From Eudromia elegans (taxonomy: Eukaryota > Chordata > Aves > Tinamiformes > Tinamidae), in the NCBI GenBank assembly GCA_003342815.1, contig PTEX01000196.1, positions 1,433,822-1,497,821 of the forward strand: 64,000 bases of DNA. The letters run 5' to 3'. How positions within the stretch are numbered: the first letter of the stretch is position 1; the number at the start of each line of letters is the position of its first letter. The notes under the pieces were generated by a model. The model was not told the DNA's origin. It saw only the letters and a list, made by a program, of their open reading frames with translations, and did not search any database. The translations under genes and the position numbers were made by a program. This document shows, one piece after another, positions 14,401 to 27,740 of the stretch.

Positions 14401-16204
14401 TAAAATAGTAATTAGTGGGTGGATTCTTTGGCCTATTATTTAGCAGTGCAGACTAGATGACCACAGCCATCTCTTTGACCTCAAAATGACTGAAATGCTC
14501 ATCAAAATACTCAGAAATGTTTGGGAAGTGATAGCACGGAATTTTGAGGAGATACTGTTGCCTACAAGCAGGGCAAAGGCTTAACAAGCAACTAAGAACA
14601 AATATTAGCACACTGCAGTTCTGTATTTCCTTGGAGGTTAAGGCTGCAAGAGGCTGAGGGATTTGCCTAGAGACTATTTGTTCTAGGAAAATTGTTTCCA
14701 GGATCTGGTTAAAATTATTTGGAAAATCATTTCATTGGTTTGTGGTAGAAAATAATCTATGCAACCACAAGAAAAAAATAAAAAAAATTAAAGAAAGCTG
14801 TCCTCTTAACTACGGTCCCACTATAACCAGATCCAATCCTATCACATAGGACACGACGGGAAAAAAGTCCTGATGGTAGATAATGGTATGTGGGCAGCGG
14901 TAAAAAGTACAGATTTTATCTATTTAGCAGTTAGTAAGTATTAAGAACATAGTACATCAATAATAAAAACATAACATATTAAAAATAAAAAGACTCCTGC
15001 AATTTTCAGTCTTCTAGTAAACAAAAAGGCCATTTGCCTTCATTATCTCCCTTCAGCCTTCACTCACACTTCAGTCTCTGCTTAATTGCTGCATCCTGTG
15101 AGAGTTACCGGACGTTTAAACCACCCAGCTACATTTTAGAGTTTAAGACTGTTTCTGAATACCATGAAAGCATCAGCAAAACTATGAACAACTGATCCCT
15201 CCTCTTTTGTACATGAGGATTTCCAGTTCAGGTACAGTTTTTTGAAGGTTTTACATGTCTGTCTAATCTAGTTATTTCTGGTTGTCCATCATATTCTGGT
15301 GTCCAAGCATGAAACACTGAAACTCATGTTGTCTAAATGACTTAACATATCTGAAAATCTCATTTGAACCCCAAAATATTTACATTTTCAAAGACTTAGA
15401 CAATCTAACCAAGAGGCTCTGTGTCTTAATTTCCTCAAGGGAAAATGAGAATATTATGTGTACACTAACACGGAGATATTCTCCAGAGAGTGCTTCTGTA
15501 AAAATTCACATGAAACTTGAACATTTATAGTAGATTATAAACATTTCTAGCACAGCCAAGATCAATTGTAGAGGCTAAAAATTGCTTTTCTGTACTAGTT
15601 GCCATACATGACAGCATCATCTGCTTAAAATCAATCAAGAGGTTGCTTCTTTTAAAGAATAAAATTAGCCCTGAAGTTTGTTAAGAATAAAGATAAGAAA
15701 CCAATAACAGAGCTGTCAGAAAAGCTCAGATTCTAGTTAAACTACTGCCAACTGAGGTCACCCAAAGCTGTCTAATGAGGGCAGTGAAAGAAAGCAGATA
15801 ATTGCTATGTACAATTCCTCATTCATGGAATCAAGGACACCTATTTAGCAGGAAGAGCTAGAACTTCTCCACATAGTTTTACAAAAATAAAGCTCCATGA
15901 ACGAGCTCCATGAGCTCGTATTTTGATATAAGACACTTTTCTTTTTCTTTTTCTCTTTTTTTTTTCCCTTAAGATCTTTGTAAGTGAAGAGTGCCAGGCA
16001 AAAATTACCTTATGAAGAATTTGCCTTCATACAAAGTTACATTAGTTTTATCCTCCTAACTACTCCAAGCTGACCAATTTTACTAGTATAGACCAGACTT
16101 AAAATCAGGGTGGACTACATACTACCAAGCTTAAATATTCAAATTTGATTTTTTTTTTTAATATTTGAATATCTTTGCCATTCTTCATTGATCTACCAGA
16201 CTAT

Positions 16205-16245
16205 TAAAAAAAAAAAAAAAAAAGAGAGAAGAAGAAAAGAAAAGG
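16205..16245. repeat. Poly-A and GA-rich simple repeat
   Basis: A run of about 19 A bases followed by GAGAGAAGAAGAAAAGAAAA-type sequence. Confidence 0.85.
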
Positions 16246-18142
16246 AGTCTCATCACTCAGGGTTCCTCCATTGAGCTGGCAGGTAATAGTCCATATGCTT
16301 ATGAGACAAGGCAGGTATGACTGCATGATCTCAAATGCATGATCCCAAACAAATTTTTCTCTCTCGTGATAGAATAGATTTTAAAAATATATGTAGATGA
16401 TGAAAAAGCTAATATTTTTCTTGTTGCATTTGGAAAAGGTTAATTTTTTTTTCCTGGTGCTGCACATGGGGAAGAATGAACATAATTTTTCCAAAGATGT
16501 TTCATTTTCATTTCACATTTCTATAAACAAACAAACAGTATCATATTGGCAGATTTCTTCAGCCAAAATAATCTCTATAAATAGCCAGGAATTTTCTGGT
16601 ACAAGGAATGAAAATGACACAATGGAGAAAGAGCAATCAGAAAGGACATGATAAGGTGAATTATTAACATTATTTGAAAGTCAAGAGAACTCAAGAGACT
16701 TCCATCACTTTTAAACATTAAAAGATTCTTCCAATAGGGTATTTTAACTCTCAAAGCAAATTTAGCACAAGGTTTGCAAAATGCTGCCTCTATTTTCACA
16801 GCCATCAAATAAAGGTAGATTCGAATACTTTGATTCTTGGAAATACCCTTGACTGTACAGCCAGTAATCCCCTTGTATGAGCAAGATTATCAGCAATGAA
16901 TCCAAATTTATGATTATAACATAATTATGATGGAGATCATATTGGAGAAAATGGCAGTCCTTCCTTCAAAATGAGGAAAATAACTTGTAACTAGGTCTGT
17001 TCCATATAGTATTGAAAATAAAAACCTAGTATTTGATTTAAAATGTTTATTAAATAAACGTATTAACACTTCCATTCTAAGACTTTTTTCTCATGGCACA
17101 CATAGATTTCTCTCTTGCATTTCAGTGCAATTTCTAGCTACATAGGAGGGAGAATACACTGGAAAACAGAATAAAAACAGCTTATGCATGCAAAATGAGA
17201 ATGTAAATTCCAGGTCTTCTTTTTCCCATAAAACGCCTAGTTAGTTTTAACAGTATGCCTTTAGTGTTAAAAGATTATCATTTGAGTTCAGTACTACCCA
17301 AAGGCTTAATGTCGACACTGTGACACACATTGCTCACTTCTCTCACGTGGACGTTACAGTATCCGACAGCCAGCACACTTGTTATCAGCTCTCCATTTTA
17401 AGGACCTTATTCTCCACTGCTTGTGTGAAAGGCCACTTGCTCCACTTCAAAAGAGTTAGTCTGGATTACCTATTTTGCTCTTGACTTATTGGTAGCTTTC
17501 TGGGAAATAGTTTCCCCAGTGCTGACTTTCAATTACAATGATCACACAGAAAAATTGGGCTCTAGTACAGCTGACACTGTTAGTCTGTCATTTAAATATT
17601 TATGTACAGCACAAAACTTGAAATTAGTAATACACCAAAGGCTGTACTACAGCTCCATATGCACTCTGAAATCTGCATCCTCTTTCTTGTGGTATCTGCT
17701 TACCCATGTATTACAAACACTGTTTTTCTTTGCTCTAGGATTTGCACTCTTACAGAAACAACTCTGCTTTCAATATAGTAAAATTCCAAGAGCTCTGTAC
17801 TAACGACGTTTCCAAGAACACGACATACTCATTTTTCCCCTTGTTCTTAAATCTCTTCTCAGATGAGGAAAAAAAAATGTATGGTCAAACATTCAATTTC
17901 ACCATTTTCTAGCACAAGAGTATAGCAGACAGCTTCAGATTTATGGTGGAAAAGATATCTCAAAATAATCACAAAGTATTGGAAAATCAGAACAATACCC
18001 CCTAAGACTTGCAGGCTCTTTGGGCCCTTTTGCTACCTACTCAAGAAAAAAAAGAAGTAACTAAGAGTTTGCTCTCTTCATAAATTATTTTGAGTACAAT
18101 AGGCAGAAATGCCAGTTATATTGCTCAGACACATTGTGTGTA

Positions 18143-18175
18143 AATATATATATATTTTATATATATATGTATGTC
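18143..18175. repeat. TA-rich near-palindrome
   Basis: AATATATATATATTTTATAT continuing into ATATATGTATG; AT dinucleotide repeat with dyad symmetry. Confidence 0.75.
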
Positions 18176-20224
18176 TGAGCCTTCAGGGAAAGATTGGCAA
18201 ATTTCGTTAATGAAAGGTAGCCAAAGCACTCTTTTCAGCCATTCCACAGCTCGGAGGAAGAGGATTTCAATGCACTGTATTGGTCCCAAAGCTCAGGCAA
18301 ATTAGATCCAGCCATGGGTTAGAGCAAGGAGCAAGAATGCATCGTCATCCTTGGGGCACAGAAGAGACCCAGTTGGATAATAAGGACTTAACCTCCTCTT
18401 GCTTTCCTCCACATTTCAAGAACTGTATATATGCTTCTTTCCCACTAGGGCTGTGTGTTTTAAGACTATATTTTAAAACCTGAGCTGTAGTGTCATCCGG
18501 CACATGGAAATAAAAGTGTTAAGAGGTAATGGCATCTAAGTGGCTAATATTCTGTTAGATTATGAAATATTACCAACATTTGGGACAACTGAATGCAGGT
18601 GTCAGTAGCAGAGAAGCACTGGGCATTGTTGCAAGACTGCACAGAGGGGCAATGCTTCATTACCTGTTGTGCCTACTCATGGTCAGCCAGAAAAAATTTC
18701 CATGATAAGCATGCAGCAATAATAGTCAAGAGGATACAATCAGAGTTTATACGACATAGGGACATATCTGGGTCTAACAGAAAATATAAGCAGAGTGGTG
18801 AGGGCTAGCCTGAGTCTACCAGGCCCTGAGGGCAGTTCCAAAAGCAGAGCATTGCATCAGCACAGCTTCAAATCTAGGAAGATGTTCTGTTTCAGACTGG
18901 CTCATATTTCACTAGAGCTAATCCACTTGAGCCCTAGTTTTCTCAAGTGCTGAACACCTGCGGTTTCCTCTGATTTCAATTGCTGTAGAGGGTACTCGGC
19001 ACTTCCGAAAACCAAGCACTATGCACAAGCATACATGCTCTGAAGAAGCAGATGCTCCATGAAGCCAAAACCCCAAATTACATCAGTTCGCATTACAGTG
19101 AGTTTCCTCCAGAATGGAGTTTGAAGCATGCAACTTTAGGAAAAGATATTTAAATACCTCCAGCAACACAAAACAAAAATATAGATATGAAAATAATGTT
19201 TCCTTCAGTATTCTAAGTCTAGAATTTTTTCAGTCATTCAAATAGACAAAGTGTTTTTTACTCTCCCCGTGCTATCTGGTAGGCATAAAAATGAACTGCA
19301 ATGGTATCAATATAAAAGAAAGTTTTACATTTGGATGGGATAATTTCACACAAGAGGTAGATTTCTGAAACCATGCCCAAGAAAATACTATGGTCATCTT
19401 AGTGAAAAAGAAATCAGAGAAGGAAATTGCATAGTTGCCAAAAAAGAAAACAAGATAGGGTGATTCTAGAGTCACACTGCTTTAGTACTTTCATGGAAAA
19501 AGATGGATTTAAATCACATTTGCATAAAATATGTTGAAATACATATGAAATAGAAGCATAATAAGGTGAAAGCAATACCAATACTGTTCATTAGCCAACT
19601 GGTTAATCTCCACTAACATGATTTCTTTTGTGCTCTCTTAGAGTCAAGAACTGAGTCTCTGTGAGCATGCAGTTGTAGTGCAGCGGCTTAAAGAGCCCTC
19701 TGCAGTGGGAACCAAATCCAAGAGGTTTTCAATTTTTCTGGAAGAGAACCATTTTCCATGCTTTAAGGATAGTGGTAAACCACGGCTTTCATCAGGTACT
19801 GATAAAATAGCTATCTAGCATTGAATATAAATTGCTTTGAAAGGTGCTCTGAGACAAAAACACAAAAGAATGCATTGTTAATGGAATTATTAATTTATGA
19901 AGCTCTGACTTTCACTGCTGCAGTAAGTGAAAGAATAAGTGAAGGCAAGTGAAAGACTAAGGCAAAAACACCTTTCGCCAACCTCAAAATACAGTAAACA
20001 TTTTGCATTGAGTGGGGCAAAATCTTTCCCTCAACAGAATTGTTAAAATTTCTCAAACTTGGCTCGTGAGAGGAAAATAGACATGTCTAAACTATTCTGC
20101 TTTAGAGAACTCACACATCCCTACTAAGTGTCAAGGTGTTCCTGGTATGTGAGGGGGTCAGTTTCAGTAAAGGGAAGTCACAATAAAAAGATGTAAATGT
20201 ACCAAAACCAAAACTAAATCTTAC

Positions 20225-20357
20225 ATGATAAATTCTGTCAGGTTACACCATTTTCGAGAGTCTACTTTCTTCATCATCTCTTCAAAGGATTTTCCACAGG
20301 CAGGCAACTTTTCTAACATGAGGGATTCATTGCAGAGATTGGTCTGTTGACGTGCAC
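20225..20357 (-). CDS. RAMP3: RAMP3 exon 2 (ectodomain, first half)
   Basis: This is an internal coding exon of receptor activity-modifying protein 3, a single-pass membrane partner of the class B receptors CALCRL and CALCR. Read on the minus strand, a T-rich tract ending in CCTAG precedes it and GTAAGA follows it. The exon is 133 bp, enters in phase 1 and leaves in phase 2. It encodes about 44 residues, including CNESLMLEKLPACGKSF and later RKWCNLTEFI. The family match rests on three cysteines spaced 12 and 17 residues apart, which form ectodomain disulfides in RAMPs. It also rests on sequons at NES and NLT, matching the NET and NLS positions I know in RAMP3 rather than RAMP1. In the genomic frame a stop follows directly after the donor, so splicing to a third exon is required. 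That exon was not found in the window. A chance match is very unlikely. Confidence 0.93.
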
Positions 20358-20523
20358 CTAGGTAAAAAATAATAATAAAAAAAAGCACCTTAAATCCCAA
20401 ATATTGAAATAGAAGATGCATGAATGTATCTCACCACTCACCACTTAAGCAACTGTAAATCTAATATTCAACTTTCTACAGGAATTGATACATAAAATTA
20501 ATATTTATAGATTAAAAAAAAAA

Positions 20524-20577
20524 GCACTTTAAGCTTTTAAAAGCTTTTTTAAAGCTTTTTTTAAAGCATAAAAGCTC
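20524..20577. repeat. AAGCTTTT motif array near exon 2
   Basis: Four to five spaced copies of the self-complementary core AAGCTTT lie about 165 bases upstream of RAMP3 exon 2 in transcript direction, able to fold on themselves. A role in splicing is not shown. Confidence 0.65.
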
Positions 20578-21149
20578 AATAACTTACCACATCACCTTTT
20601 AGAGAAACCTACCTAGAAATTTTTTTAATCTTATTCAATTTCTAATCTTACTACTTCTTTACTAAAAATCTGCACCATTACTTACCAGCTAATTGGAAAT
20701 AGTAATCATAAAATTTCCAGTCTTCACTATAGAAAGCACAGCTCAAGCTTATAGAGATGTGTTCCACTGGACTACCTGTATCACTATAAATATACTTCTC
20801 TTTCAGAAAGATTTGTACAACTTATTAATTAAAAGCTTGAAAAAACACAGTCACAATAAAGACTTCTACTTAGTATATCCTCAAATGGAATTATTTGCCA
20901 TTATACGATATTAATGTTACAAACAGAGCCATAGGGAAGGAATTAACCTTTCATGAACAACTCTCTACATTTTGCAGCATCTAATGGCAATACCACAACA
21001 ATATTTAGAGTCAAAGTCAAATGTACTTCTCCAGTCGACACCTGAATTGGAATAAAAGCTAATCTTTTGACATTTCTTATGAAAATAAAAATCTGTCAAA
21101 ATTTTATTCTGAGTAACTGAGGTATTTGCTTTTGCTAAGGTTAAAACAA

Positions 21150-24100
21150 AATCACAGAACCACAGAATCTTTAGGGTTGGAAGGGAGCTCTAGAGATCAT
21201 CTAGTCCTACCTCCCTGCACATGCAGGGACACCCAGAGCACGTGCCACAGGGTGGCGTCCGGAGGAGTTTGGAAGATCTCCAGAGAAGGAGACACCACAG
21301 CCTCTCTGGGCGCCTGTTCCAGGGCTTGATCACCCTCACCAGAAAGAAGTTCTTTCTCACCTAGAGATGAAACTTCCTGTGTTAAAACCACTGCCCCTTG
21401 CCCTATCACCAGCTACTACAGAGTACAGTTTAGCCTTCTCCTCCCTATAATTATACCTCAGGAATTTGTACATGTTGATTAAATACCCTCTCATCCTTCT
21501 CTTCTCTGGGCTAAAAAGGCCGAGCTCATTTAACCTATCCTTATGTGGTAGGTGCTCCAGTCCCTGGATCATCTTGGTCGCTCGTCTCTGAAACATCTCG
21601 AGGAGCTCCACGTCCCTCCTGTACTGATGAGCCTAGAACTGGACACAGTATTCCAGGTGTGGCCTCACCAGAGCTCAGTAGAGGGTCAGGATCCCCTCCC
21701 TCCACCTGCTGGCAATGCTCCTCCTGATGCACGCCAGAATCCCATTGGCCTTCTTGGCCACGAGGGCACATTGCTGACTCATGGTTAACTTTTGTCAACC
21801 AAGATTCCCAAATCCCTCTCTGCGGAGCTGCTTTCCAGCAGGTCAGCCCTTAATCTGTACTGGTGCCTGTGGTTATTCTTCCCCAAGTGCAGGACTCTGC
21901 ACTTATCCTTGTTGAACCTCATAAGGTTCCTCTCTGCCCAACTCTCCAACCTGTCCAAGTCCCTCTGGATGGAAGCACAGCCCTCTGGAGTGTCAGCCAC
22001 TCCACCCAGTTTGGTGTCATCAGCAAACTTGCTCAGGGTGCACTCTGCTCCCCCGTCCAAGTCGTTGACAAACAAGTTGAACAGCACTAGGCCCAGCACT
22101 GATCCCTGGGGGACACTACTGGTCACAGGTCTCCAACTAGACTCAGCCCTGTTTATCACAACCCTCTGGGCTCTGTCATCCAGCCAGTTCTCGATCCACC
22201 TCACTGTCTTCACGTCCAATCCACACTTCTGGAGCTTTCCTATAAGGATGTTATGGGAGATTGTGTTGAAAGCCTTGTTGAAGTCAAGATAACATCCACC
22301 GTTTTCCCATCATCCAGCCAGCCAGTCATCCCATCGTAGAATACTATCAGGTTTGTCAAACATGACTTCACCTTGGTGAATCCATGTTGACTAGTCCTTA
22401 TCACCTTCTCCTCCTTGATATGCCTAGAGAGGGTCTCTAGGACAAGCTGCTCCAACATCTTTCCAGGGACGGAGATGAGACTGAAAGGCCTGTAGTTATC
22501 TGGCCCTTTTTGAAGACTGACGTTAGCGCTCTTCCAGTCCTCCAGCACCTCCCCTGCTCTCCAAGACCTCTCCAAGATGATGGAGAGCGGCTCAGCAATA
22601 ACCCCCGCCAGTTCCCTCAGCACTCTCGGGTGAATCCCATCTGGGCCAACAGATTTATGAGCGTCCAATTTGACAAAATAATCCTTAACCTCAATCCTTA
22701 ATCCTTCTCAATGAGTAGAAAGTTGTCGTCTCTCTTGGTTATCTCCCTTTTATTTGGGCTCTGCAGTTCATGGGGACCAGCCTTAGCAGTGAAGACTGAG
22801 GCGAAGGTGGCATTTAGTAACTCTGCCTTCTCCACATCCTCTGTCACAAAGGCACTCTCCCCTTTCGGCAGCACAATAACATTTTCCCTAGTCTTCCTCT
22901 TGCTGCTGATATATTTACAGAAGCCCTTCCTGTCATCCCTGATGCCTCTCACTAGTTCTAATTCCAAGCAGGCCTTGCCTTTCCTCATCGCATCCCTGTA
23001 TTCCTTGACGATGTTCCTATACTGTTCCCATGTCGCCTGGCCCTTCTTCCACCATACATATGTTCTCTTCTTCTCGTCAAGTTTGCCCAGCAGCTCCCTT
23101 CCCATCCACACAGGTCTCTTGCCCCCTTCTTTCTAGTAGGAATGCACCGATCCTGGGCTTGGAGAAAGTGGTGCTTGAATATAAGCCAGCTCTGTTGAAC
23201 CCCTTTCCTTCTAGGACCCTGCTCCAGGGAATTTCTCCAAGGAGCTCCCTGAGGAGGTCAAAGTTGGCTCCCTTGAAGTTCACGGTAGCAATTCTACTTC
23301 TTGTCCAGCTCCCTCCATGCAGGATCATGAAATTCCAACATCTCATGGTCACTGCAGCCAAGACTGCCCCCAACCCTTACGTTTCCCACTAGGCGATCTC
23401 CGTTGGTTAGGATCAGGTCTAGCAGTGTCCCTGCCCTTGTCGGCTCTTCAACCACCTGCATCAGGAAGTTACCCGCAACGCTCTGCAGGAACCTGCTGTA
23501 CTGTCTGCTCCCAGCTGGGTGATCGGCCCAGCAGACATCAGGGTGGTTAAAGTCCCCCACAAGGACCAGGGCCTGTGATCGCGAGGCTTCTTGTAGCTGC
23601 CTGTAGAAGGCTTCGTCCACCTCCTCATCCTGGTCAGGAGGCCTGTAATAAACTCCCACGACCATGTCGCCCCTGTTGCCCTACCTTTTGATCTTCACCC
23701 ACAGGCTCTCGACTTGCGCTCCACCCTCCCCTACGCCAAGCTCCATACAATCCAGCAGCTCTCTCACATAAAGAGCGACTCCGCCGCCTCGCCTTCCTGG
23801 CCTGTCCCTCCTGAAAAGCCTAAAGCCCTCCATGGCCACGGCCCAGTCATGAGAGCTGTCCCACCACGTCTCAGTAATCGCAATGAGATTGTGGCCCTGA
23901 ACAAGCATCTCCAATTCCTCTTGTTTATTCCCCATACTAGGTGTGTTTACATAGAGGCATTTGAGCTGGACACCCAATATGCCTCTCATTCTAGCGGGGG
24001 CAGCTGCAGCTTGACACTGTGGGCCTTTAGATGTTGCCATATTTTGTCATTTAGCCTCTTCAGTCCTGGGGCATCCTTCACAAGCTCTGGAGTTAGGCTG

Positions 24101-24357
24101 CTGCAAGTGGCACAACAGGCCACCGCCCGCCTTACCACCCACTTCCCTGATGATGTCCCCCACCCCCTCAAACCTAGTTTAAAGCCCTCTCAATGAGCCC
24201 TGCTAGCTCAAGACCCAGGACCCTCTTCCCCCTTTGAGACAGCTGGATCCCGTTTGGTGCCAAAATGCCTGGTGCCATGTAAATCTTCCTATTGCCAAAG
24301 ACGCCGAAACATGCTGTTTTGATTAGGCAGTCCAATTTGGAACACCTCTTCGTTGAC
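21150..24357 (-). mobile_element. CR1 LINE copy A (long, dead)
   Basis: This CR1 retrotransposon runs on the minus strand. The 3' end at the left shows GATTCTGTGGTTCTGTGATT, preceded by the CR1 3' UTR. Moving right come reverse transcriptase, endonuclease and finally the end of ORF1 (HGTRHFGTKRDPAVSKG-like reading near 24.2 kb). The 5' part of ORF1 and the promoter are missing. It sits about 790 bases upstream of RAMP3 exon 2 in intron 1, in the same orientation as the gene. It is similar in sequence to copy B at 42-45 kb. Confidence 0.95.
21785..24040 (-). pseudogene. CR1 copy A ORF2 remnant (endonuclease-RT)
   Basis: ORF2 of CR1 encodes an apurinic-type endonuclease followed by a reverse transcriptase that nick and copy into the target DNA. 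Endonuclease motifs are visible: ITETWW, LVGDFNHPDVCW and CSDHEML. A TAG at 23681-23683 interrupts the endonuclease frame where copy B has CAG. A frameshift follows near 23.3 kb. Reverse-transcriptase pieces include SVPQGSVLG and FADDTK, and the frame shifts again around 22.24 kb, at the first catalytic motif. With at least one nonsense change and several frameshifts the copy cannot be active. Confidence 0.92.
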
Positions 24358-26203
24358 CTTCCTTGACCTTTATCATTTCAATTATTTTGATTCTACTTTT
24401 ACAGGCAAAATGCATACATTCTGGATAATACTAGAATTTTATTGTGGATGTATTAACATATTTAATATAATGTCTAAATTAAATTAGTAAACTAGTTAAA
24501 ATATTGACCTATCTCTTAATCTAAAGGAAATCTGAGGGAAAAAAAAAATCCATCCCCAAAAACCTGCAGTCCTAATGACTCTGTATGCCCTTTAGAAATT
24601 CTGTTAGTTTTAAGAGATATGCCAGGAAAAACAGACCATTTTGTCCAAGTCTATGCAGAACCAAGTCTTGCATCTATTTTTGAACCAACATTTTTTTATC
24701 TATCTACCTTGCAGAAAGGAGATTTTTCTTTTCCTTAGTTGCATTTTGAGAGTAGGATCCTGTCTGCTGAAAAGAGCTAGTGACCTTGTTCCTTCCTGAG
24801 CTTCTTTGTCCACTGTTCCAGAGAAGCTAAAATCCTGCCTCCCTCCAGGTGGAGGGGAGCTGCTTTACGGTTGCCCTTTTCCAAACTCTTCCTCCAGCAT
24901 CTAAAAGTTACTTCATTCACAGTTGCTATATAAATAGCAAGTGGTAATAAGCTGTGTCATTCAGGAAACCTTATGGCAAAATTGAGGTTCCTCCCAACTT
25001 TTTTCCCCTTTCTATGTTCTAATTCCATGTTGTGTTAGCAAAAAAAAATTATTGTTGAGTGAAGTACATCTTCATTTGATGAGAATTCAGACAGGCCCCT
25101 TGCTCTCAACAGGGTTCAGCTCTTTATTATTTAGTTCAATAAACCCAAGACAAAATGATTGACTTCAGACTTCTTAGCATGATGCAGTTGCTGATTACAA
25201 ACTGGAATATCTCCACTCATAATGAGATGTGTGATTGTAAAACAGCACCAGGTGTGCATTATAGTGCTTAATCCATGAAGGAGACTCTTCAGAGCTCTTC
25301 TTTCAGAGCCCAAGAAGGAGCGCCTTGCCAGTTTAATCCAGGCTATAGAGGCTGATTCTTTTAGCTGGAGAGATTGCCAACTCAGTAATGTTACATGCCA
25401 AGTAAGAGCATCTGCTCAACAAAATACTTTGCTTTCATATATGTTCAAACAACAGCTGGACCGTAACTGGACAGTCTGTTTTACATCCACGACTCTAAGT
25501 CTGTTATTTCATACTGGCTACAAACCTCTTCAGGCCTACAGCTGATTAATTGGGACCATCTGAATAAACACTACTTCTGACTCCACCTATTTTATCATAT
25601 CTCAATGTCAGAACTCATGGCTGATACGAAGATTTCAGCAACATTAGAAAAATTCAGAGCTACAGTTTATCACCAGTAATAGAAATGGTTAAAACTAAAA
25701 TAGGGGAAATGCATTTTTGTCCTTTGGAAGTTAACAAGATAGTTGAGAAATTTTAATATGAAAGTATTCCCACAAATTCATCTAGCAGTCATAATTTATA
25801 TCTGTCAACGGTAAATTGGCAAATGAACTGAGCAGAATGGATAGGTGTATGCCAGATATGATAGAAGTATGTCTAGTAACTTGAATTCTGCAGGGATGCT
25901 TTTACAAAGTTCAAGCAATGCTGGCTGCCCTGGCTGAGTATTCTGAATAAAAACTATGACTTGATTTATAACTCTATAAATTCAATAGAATACAAGCTTG
26001 TTCTCATTACATAATGTGCACCAAATACTGACTCAGCGGGGTGTTTTAATGGATTTTCCATGGCCTTGGTATTTTTGGTTCCATTTCTTCAGAACTTTAG
26101 TATTTTGGAAAGCTAAAAAAAGAGTTCTGAAAGAATCATAGTATGACTAGTATGACAAAGATTTGCCAATGTGATGACATAAGAGTTTCTAAAATGCTGG
26201 CCA

Positions 26204-26270
26204 AAATTTATGAATAATTCTTCACATTTATTAATTCATTTTGAATAATTTACAAATTTATGAATAATTC
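26204..26270 (+). repeat. 17-base direct repeat, 50-base period
   Basis: AAATTTATGAATAATTC occurs exactly at 26204 and 26254, with further TGAATAATT sequence between; a small local duplication. Confidence 0.75.
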
Positions 26271-27714
26271 TGCAACTTTCCAACACTATTGAGTCTTCTC
26301 TTTACAAACACTTTTTTAACCACTATCTGTTCATATAACTAATCGTAAAATATGCATGAAGTATGACCAGTTGAAATGAGATAGAACAGAAGTGCTTTTT
26401 AAATAGCTATCATGAACAAAACAGAAATGTATGTTTGAATTTTAGACGTAAGGCTTACCTGTTAATCCAAGTGTCATTAGACCATTAACTAGGGGGAGAA
26501 AGAGATAGAGATTGGTTAGATATCTTCACTTTATTCCATAATGATTAAAATTAGTACAGATACAAGCAAACCCGAGCAAACTTCATGTTTCAATAAAATA
26601 TGTCGTTTGAATATTAGTTTTGTTTTTAGCAGAATGTGTTTTTTGAATTGAAAAATGAGCATTTAGAGGAAATGCTTCTTTTAAAATTGCTTTTTATCTA
26701 TCTTTTAAGCAGATCAGTCATGTATACTCTTATGGGTACAACAACATGACTCTCTTTTCCTGTAGTTTCCAAAGTTAAGGATTAGAGATAAGGGAAACTT
26801 TAGTTTGAGAAGTAAACACATCCACATGAAATGTAGGCCACTTACACATTCTGAAGCGCAAAACAAACCCTTTTTTTATTGAAATTGGGCAATTAAAAAA
26901 TCAAAAATAAATAATGTTTGCCCTGTTCATTTGGAAATATAATGCTGTGGTTTATGTCCTCCATCTTTTCTAGAATTTAGAGATTTTGAAAACCATAAGT
27001 TCAAAACCCTTAAGTGTCTGATAGGGAAGTTATATTAGTCTCCTAATGGAAACATGGAAAATGGAAAATGAAAGGAGTTTTCTGATCAGCAATTTGCAGT
27101 CCTTCCAGATGGAGGAAATTAGCAGCAGCCTCCTGTGCAAGTGGAGCTGCAGCCACACCAGGCATTTTGCAAGCATAGCTAGGAAGGATGTGACTTCAAT
27201 TATTTTTTGACCTCCTACTGAAGGAAAAAAAAATGCTGGCAAATCTCTGCAGTGTTAATGTTGTATTAGAAATGAGGAATTTCACACAGATGAGTACCTC
27301 CTGCTCCTTGTTTATACCCTGTGTGTCACTCCAATAAAATAAGTGAAAATATATGAAACAAAGTACCAATCTCAAATACACTGATCTAAATCCGGCCTTC
27401 ACTGAAATATGCCAAACTACTGATTGAGTTAAATGTAAGCTGTTGTGTCCATACATCTGTAAAGAATTTAGATCCCTCTAAGAATATATTTTCCTTCCAG
27501 TCAAGTACTAATCTCTGTTATTTGCTAATGAACCTGAATAAAGTACTGGAATTATGAAGAGCAGGAATGTGTGTATCAGAATATTTTATTGCATCCAAAC
27601 AAAACGCAAAAAATCCATTATACACTCTGATACTCTCTTGCAGATAAAGCAACTCTCCTCCTTCAAAATTATTAGCTATTATACAAATAAATACACTTGA
27701 GTCTCTGGATAGTT

Positions 27715-27740
27715 TTTTGTTTTTTTTTTTTTTTAAATAT
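27715..27740. repeat. Poly-T tract
   Basis: A nearly uninterrupted T run of about 20 bases leads into AAATATATA sequence; a second AT repeat lies at 27979-27997. Confidence 0.8.

Larger units (their letters stand above)
1..20224 (-). other. RAMP3: RAMP3 intron 2 (partial, runs off left edge)
   Basis: This is the sequence downstream of the exon 2 donor on the minus strand. The RAMP3 final exon should encode the remaining ectodomain cysteines, a transmembrane helix and a short basic tail of about 80 residues. I looked for that pattern on the minus strand in all frames and did not find it, so the intron exceeds 20 kb here. Contents are AT-rich unique sequence, one CR1 3' end (11.1-11.4 kb), several purine-rich or AT simple repeats, and one short assembly gap. 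Confidence 0.7.

Noticed and set aside
21545-24196. Plus-strand frames of 60-166 codons across CR1 copy A
   Set aside because: They are antisense shadows of the CR1 ORF2 sequence on the minus strand.
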